The notes below the pieces were generated by a model, which was not told the DNA's origin, did not search any database, and worked only from the letters and a program-made list of their open reading frames with translations. This document shows positions 59,981 through 64,000 of a stretch of DNA of 64,000 nt, in pieces. Made by a program: the position numbers and the translations under genes. The number at the start of each line of letters is the position of its first letter. Positions within the stretch are counted from its first letter, which is position 1. This DNA comes from Mortierella sp. BCC40632 (taxonomy: Eukaryota; Mortierellomycota; Mortierellomycetes; Mortierellales; Mortierellaceae): contig WAEK01000014.1 of NCBI GenBank assembly GCA_011634665.1, positions 726,501 through 790,500 of the forward strand. Direction: 5' to 3'.

Positions 59981-60930
59981 AAAGAGATAGTTCGATAGTG
60001 TCGCCAACCTCTCATTCACTGAAGGATCCGTCCTCAGGACCTCTTGTGAGCGCTGAGGTAGCTCATCGAAGAGCATAATCAAAAAGAGCAAAAGGGTGGA
60101 CAATCATGAAGCGGTAACATTTAATGTCAGCCTGGGAAAGAGGTCCGTGCGAGAGGGGCTTCTCACATTGGGCACTTCTGTTCTATGCTAGAAATGGACC
60201 CACGGAGAATCAAAGTATTTCTTCTCATTTTATTACTCTCTATCGATCTACCTATCTATCTATTTCTTCCACCGGCCAGGACCCAGGGTGGGCTTCGTCT
60301 CATCCTTTTTTGCGGTACATCTTGGCTCCATGTATCGTCGTCGATGTCAAGCTGCCCTCCTTGGACTCACCATTCATTTAGTCCTAGTCAAGAAGGAAAA
60401 TAATCGTTGGAGAGGAATTACACTAGAGCCAAGAAAATCAACACTCCAATCAAACATTGGGCCTGAACCGTGGATTGCCTGTCAGCTAGTGAAGAAGACC
60501 CAAAGGAATCAATGGTTTTGACAGTGTAGAACAGTGCAGTGCTTCCATTGGCCAATCTGATTTCGTCTGATCCAGAATTCAATGCCTTTTGGGTCAAGAA
60601 CAAAACCAAATGAATCCTCCATGTCAACGCAACTCTGTTTGTCTATGGGCTGTTTACCCCACCGTTTCTCATACTGGCTCGACAACAACATGGTACTACA
60701 ATGCGATTTTTTTTGTTCTCATGACTTGAAAGACCTGCTCAACTTGATACTGAGCAGGCTACATATGAAGTCAATTCTTGTGAATAAATGTCAATCTTTT
60801 ATGTTGCTTTTGGAGGACTCAATTTATTGGGTACTCAGAGGGCATAGCGTACGACGAGGATGATAATGTAAGAGTCGAGGAAGGAAGCACTCTACTTCGG
60901 CACGCTAAGCTGTCAAATTGAAAAGCTGCC
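59641..60930. other. Region with fragments but no supported gene
   Basis: A T run joined to an A run (59931-59982) forms a T/A palindrome-like junction. Minus-strand frames at 59990-60090 (DELPQRSQEVLRTDPSVN) and 60509-60691 (SFGFVLDPKGIEFWIRRNQ) look protein-like but are short and isolated. The segment adjoining 60930 is the 3' flank of the following gene. Confidence 0.4.
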
Positions 60931-61284
60931 TTAAGGCTGCTGGAGGAGGTAAAGGTTACCGACGTGCTGGGTGTAGGAGGCATCGGTCTTGCCGGGCTTG
61001 TAGGACTCCTGGTTCCAGAAATCAATGACCTCGTAGTCGGGCTTGTTCGTGAAGTCGAACTCCTGGTCCCTCCAGCGGACGATCAAGCTGAGGAAACCTT
61101 CGTTCTTGAGGGTGAAACCGTACTTCTTGACATCGTTGCGGAAAAAGCCAACCGACCAGCGATACTGACCGTTCTTGACACCTCCGAAGGGCTCAGAGTC
61201 GGTTGGGTTCTTCTCGTTGTCGTAGTAGGTGATGCGAGCGCTGCCCTTTCCGAAGGCAATGATCTCAGCTTGGTGGGTAGCCAT
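60931..61284 (-). CDS. Small intron-less coding region, unrecognised 117-residue protein
   Basis: A clean 118-codon frame starts MATHQAEIIAFGKG and ends NLYLLQQP. There is no signal peptide, membrane segment or Cys residue, and the protein looks like a compact soluble beta-rich fold (many aromatic residues: YRWSVGFF, LIVRWRDQEFDF, EVIDFWNQ). Codon use is extremely biased to C-ending and AAG/GAG codons, like the ribosomal gene at the left edge, which implies high expression. An apparent 5' UTR intron (donor at 61415, acceptor ending 61297, 119 bases) lies just upstream of the ATG and a TATAAAA box at 61497-61503. I do not recognise the family; a lectin-like or stress/spore protein would fit but is not shown. 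Confidence 0.8.
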   Translation of the reverse strand: MATHQAEIIAFGKGSARITYYDNEKNPTDSEPFGGVKNGQYRWSVGFFRNDVKKYGFTLKNEGFLSLIVRWRDQEFDFTNKPDYEVIDFWNQESYKPGKTDASYTQHVGNLYLLQQP

Positions 61285-61296
61285 GGTAGCTTGTCA

Positions 61297-61415
61297 CTAA
61301 TGCAATGAGTTTTTAAAAGGTTGCAGTGTGAGAGTATGTGTCAGTTAAGAAATATAGGCGTAATGAACAATCAGTTCAGTATCTAAAGCAACTTTGTCAG
61401 ATGTGGAGTTCTTAC
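61297..61415 (-). other. Predicted 5' UTR intron of the 117-residue protein gene
   Basis: On the minus strand CCCCT|GTAAGAAC at 61415 and GCATTAG|TGACAAG at 61297 form a GT-AG pair, leaving a 12-base leader TGACAAGCTACC before the ATG. Such a leader intron near the start codon is common in strongly expressed fungal genes. Confidence 0.5.
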
Positions 61416-61496
61416 AGGGGTTGTGAATGTGGAGTGGAGACTTGAGGTGGGCCGGATGTGTTTCGGTGTGGGACTTTGAGTGGGCGCGACCTCCAT

Positions 61497-61503
61497 TTTA
61501 TAT
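61497..61503 (-). promoter_or_regulatory. TATA box of the 117-residue protein gene
   Basis: Minus strand reads GCATATAAAATGG. With transcription about 30 bases downstream, the first UTR exon would be about 50 bases, ending at the donor at 61415. Confidence 0.6.
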
Positions 61504-61560
61504 GCGAAGAAAGTCGAGGATCAAGAAAATATCAAAGGCAACCCTTTTCTGGAAATATCG

Positions 61561-61595
<35 letters not shown>

Positions 61596-62839
61596 GGACA
61601 TACTTGGAAACAAAAGGTAGCAGAAAAATGACCAAAGGCGTACTACGACAAGGTGTCATTCTAGCACGCCAAGAACCCAACAAAAATCAACTCTTCTTTG
61701 CATGAAATATTCCTTGTTGCTTACGTGTAGTGCAAAGGCATAACTGCTATCCAACAATGATGCTCTATTTTTTCTTTTTTGCGAATATTTTACCATTGAC
61801 TTTCTTCGCTCCCGCACGGTCCTCTGTTCTCTTTGCTGTGCGTGATTTTCTCAACTGTCTTCGCTCTCAGATGCTCCCCATCAAAATTCTCTGTGGAACA
61901 AGCAGGAAAGAAAGAACTCCTGAACCCCTTCAACGGCATAGGGATGACTTAAGCTTCTCCACTCAGCGAATCATATGATTGAATAGAGTTCTACAGTCGA
62001 GGAGAGGAGAGCGAGGTCTACAGTACAAAAACCACTTCCAGTGGAAGATGCCCCAGATGTAGAGCAAAGATACAGAAACATGATCGATGGACCTTTTTGG
62101 AAGAATAAATTTAGTCGCACTTGGCTCACGTACAACGAACTCCATCTCTCAAAGTTTCACAAGGAGGGTAGAATGCGCCTTGGGTAAAGCATTGTCGATT
62201 ATGCAAAATCGAACTTCACGCTGCAAAGAATATGCAGTGTGGGAAAAGAAAACCACACTACAGCTCGATAAGAGCACAAATGAGTAAGGTCATACATGTA
62301 GAAGGTATAAGGAAGAAAAGTGTAACGGGCAACCGTCGCGCTTGTGTCAGAAAGGAGCAAGAGCACACCATGGATGCTTACTATCATTTCAAAGTACTCG
62401 ACCCCTAGGAACCAAATATAGTAAATGTATGTCGACCCTTGATTGGATTGGCGCGTGAATGCATGAATACTACCGCACACATCCTGACAAAGAGAGTCAC
62501 ATCGATTGATTTGTTAAGCAGCTCCTTTCCCTGTTGCTCGATACCGAAAGTTATACCAACGCTAGGACTAGAGCCATTCACCTCGGCTGGGGCACCAACC
62601 CTCAAAGATACTATCACGTCTACATAGAGCATAGACACAACAAATGCACGGGTTAGTGCCTTTCCTGCAGCACACAGCCATGGGATTTAAGTGAGTCTGG
62701 GACCCGTCATCTGGCGCCACATGGGATCATGGTGGCGGATTTTTTAACCAGTCAAAATTCATAACTTGGCCTACTTTGGTCAGCCGGTTGACCAGTGAAA
62801 CAGTCAACTTTGGTTACTAGTCATTTCGGTTACAGGCTC

Positions 62840-62873
<34 letters not shown>

Positions 62874-62957
62874 GACCTACACCCTCAATATGGTGCAATA
62901 GAGTGTGTCCTTGTTATCATATTACCTACTGGAGCATTTTTTATTTTGTTAACAAAG
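61504..62957. other. Region without a supported gene
   Basis: It includes (CT)n at 61566-61591 and an A run at 62843-62871. Short frames on both strands (for example 62405-62638 minus) have no motif. A near-palindrome lies at 62778-62793. Confidence 0.4.
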
Positions 62958-63029
62958 ATCCCACGAGGGCATGTAGAGTTTATAGAAGGCCAGGGCGACT
63001 CCGGCTACCCTGTTGCTACTTGGTACTAA
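62958..63029 (+). repeat. Short coding-like segment, copy A (IPRGHVEF...)
   Basis: After a T-rich tract and AACAAAG, the plus strand encodes IPRGHVEFIEGQGDSG, then YPVATWY and a stop. The same motif recurs at 63908. Differences between the copies fall mostly at third codon positions in this frame, suggesting a once-constrained C-terminal exon. The parent protein is unknown. Confidence 0.45.
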
Positions 63030-63514
63030 AGCAAGATTACATCTGCGAACTATCTAAGCAGCCTCCAGACACTCAACAGTTATCACCCACCTACGCATGA
63101 GTGGTCTCATTGCCACCTCTCTACATAGCCCCGTTGCGTTCATTCGTCGTCTATGAGCCTGAGTTCATCGCCAACACTTTTCTCCAACTCCCCAACTTCT
63201 CCATCACGCTCAGCTTCATCTTTCCTAAGACATAAGCTACCACTATCTCCTCTGCTTCCCCATATGCCTCTTGGAGGTCTGGCTTCAACCGAAGTGAATT
63301 GTTCAAATCCGATAAATCACCGTGGCTAGGTTGGTTCCTCCGGCACCACAGTGTCTCTCAGCGCGTTTGCTCACCGCGGTGATTTCTATGGACTTTCCCA
63401 TTCCACTGTAGTCTTACACCTTTGACCCTAGATCTGCGTTCGATCATACTCCTCGATGACTCCAAAGAACCGCGCCGCCATGTACCTTGCTGTCTGAGTT
63501 GATGTCCTATGCAG
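63030..63514 (-). other. Decayed continuation of the 63.5-kb frame
   Basis: Two minus-strand frames are open across 63180-63310 and a third near 63430-63500, but stops separate them and no GT-AG pair keeps phase. I read it as degenerate coding sequence with low certainty. Confidence 0.25.
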
Positions 63515-63844
63515 CTACTTCGACCCTTGGACCACCACGTCCAAACCTTGATATGCTTCCTTGATCGTGTGTGGCCTGTTCACTTCATCCTCCTCTTGTC
63601 TTCTCCTGCGCTCCCCTGGTCGGACGTCCTCGACACCATCAAAAATATCATTTAGTGAATCCCACAAGGCTTTGTCATTCCTCTCCCTAAAGCCTGGCTT
63701 CTTCGGACGGCTCGTCCTCCCTGCCGTCCTCCCTCCTTGCTCCACCCATTCTTTCAGCTCTTTCCTGAACTGCTTGCGTCCATACTCCTTGACCTTCTTC
63801 AACTCTTCTTTCCAGTGCCCTCCTTGGTCAATCATCGTTGCCAA
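63515..63844 (-). CDS. Unrecognised charged 109-residue frame
   Basis: The frame starts MATMIDQGGHWKEELKKVKE and ends GLDVVVQGSK. It is Lys/Arg/Glu-rich and helical, with no signal peptide or membrane segment. Further protein-like sequence lies downstream on the same strand in other frames (TARYMAARFFGVIEEYD near 63440-63490; RPPRGIWGSRGDSG with DELRLIDDE near 63170-63290), so the frame may be the first part of a larger decayed or intron-containing gene, possibly of a mobile element. No family is recognised. Confidence 0.35.
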   Translation of the reverse strand: MATMIDQGGHWKEELKKVKEYGRKQFRKELKEWVEQGGRTAGRTSRPKKPGFRERNDKALWDSLNDIFDGVEDVRPGERRRRQEEDEVNRPHTIKEAYQGLDVVVQGSK

Positions 63845-63907
63845 AGTCAGCCAAAACCAAAAACGGAAATAGGCTTTTTTTTTTTTTTTTTTTTTTTGTT
63901 AGCTAGC

Positions 63908-63967
63908 ATCCCACGTGGACATCCAGAGTTTATGGAGTTCCAGGGTAATAGCCCCGCTGTCGCCTGA
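63908..63967 (+). repeat. Short coding-like segment, copy B (IPRGHPEF...)
   Basis: After a run of 23 T and GTTAGCTAGC the plus strand encodes IPRGHPEFMEFQGNSPAVA and a stop, matching copy A at 62958. The preceding pyrimidine tract plus TAG looks like a splice acceptor. Confidence 0.45.
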
Positions 63968-64000
63968 GCCATAGCAGGATCTAGCCCTGCAAATAAACGC

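Noticed and set aside
62958..63029. Minus-strand reading of the duplicated segment (KLxMxxWD then stop)
   Set aside because: Both copies can be aligned this way too, but codon-position differences fit the plus-strand frame better.

Overview
The window is nuclear DNA of a fungus. Genes carry short GT-AG introns, and the set (1,3-beta-glucan synthase, GH72 glucanosyltransferase, Atf1-type bZIP, Ypt1, Ku80, Prp4 kinase, a nucleolin/Gar2-like protein) is fungal. Long homopolymer runs, dense (CT)n/(GA)n tracts in introns and spacers, and a decayed Crinkler-type (CRN) domain point to an early-diverging lineage. Mortierellomycota is my best guess, but that is inference and not read from a marker gene.

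Layout. 1-11.3 kb: 3' part of ribosomal protein eS27 (minus), a GH72 glucanosyltransferase with X8/CBM43 domain (minus) and, divergently, a three-exon FKS-type 1,3-beta-glucan synthase (plus): synthesis and remodelling of wall glucan face each other across 2.2 kb. 12.6-13.3 kb: small secreted double-psi beta-barrel protein (minus). 15.3-18.2 kb: PRP4-type splicing kinase (plus). 19.3-23.8 kb: ACC-synthase-like class I aminotransferase (plus), with one unresolved exon join. 24.2-27.0 kb: Ser/Thr/Pro-rich single-pass membrane protein (minus), broken by one missing base in a 24-bp minisatellite. 30.5-34.4 kb: nucleolin/Gar2-like protein and Atf1-type bZIP factor, both minus. 36.7-40.4 kb: nine-exon DDT/WHIM-like and PHD-finger chromatin protein (minus), head to head with YPT1 (41.1-43.0 kb, plus). 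43.5-47.3 kb: nine-exon Ku80 (minus), tail to tail with YPT1. 48.0-51.6 kb: coiled-coil plus tandem CWCH2 zinc-finger factor (minus).

From about 51.6 kb to the right edge the gene-dense pattern breaks down. It holds simple repeats, a GC-rich island next to an AT-rich stretch, minus-strand protein-like remnants, a CRN pseudogene (59.3-59.6 kb), one intact short and apparently highly expressed gene (60.9-61.3 kb), two diverged copies of a short C-terminal coding segment (63.0 and 63.9 kb) and an unrecognised 109-codon frame.

Exon borders were assigned by hand from GT/AG sites, phase continuity and family conservation. Where a join does not keep phase I say so. Family calls come from recognised motifs, not from a database search.
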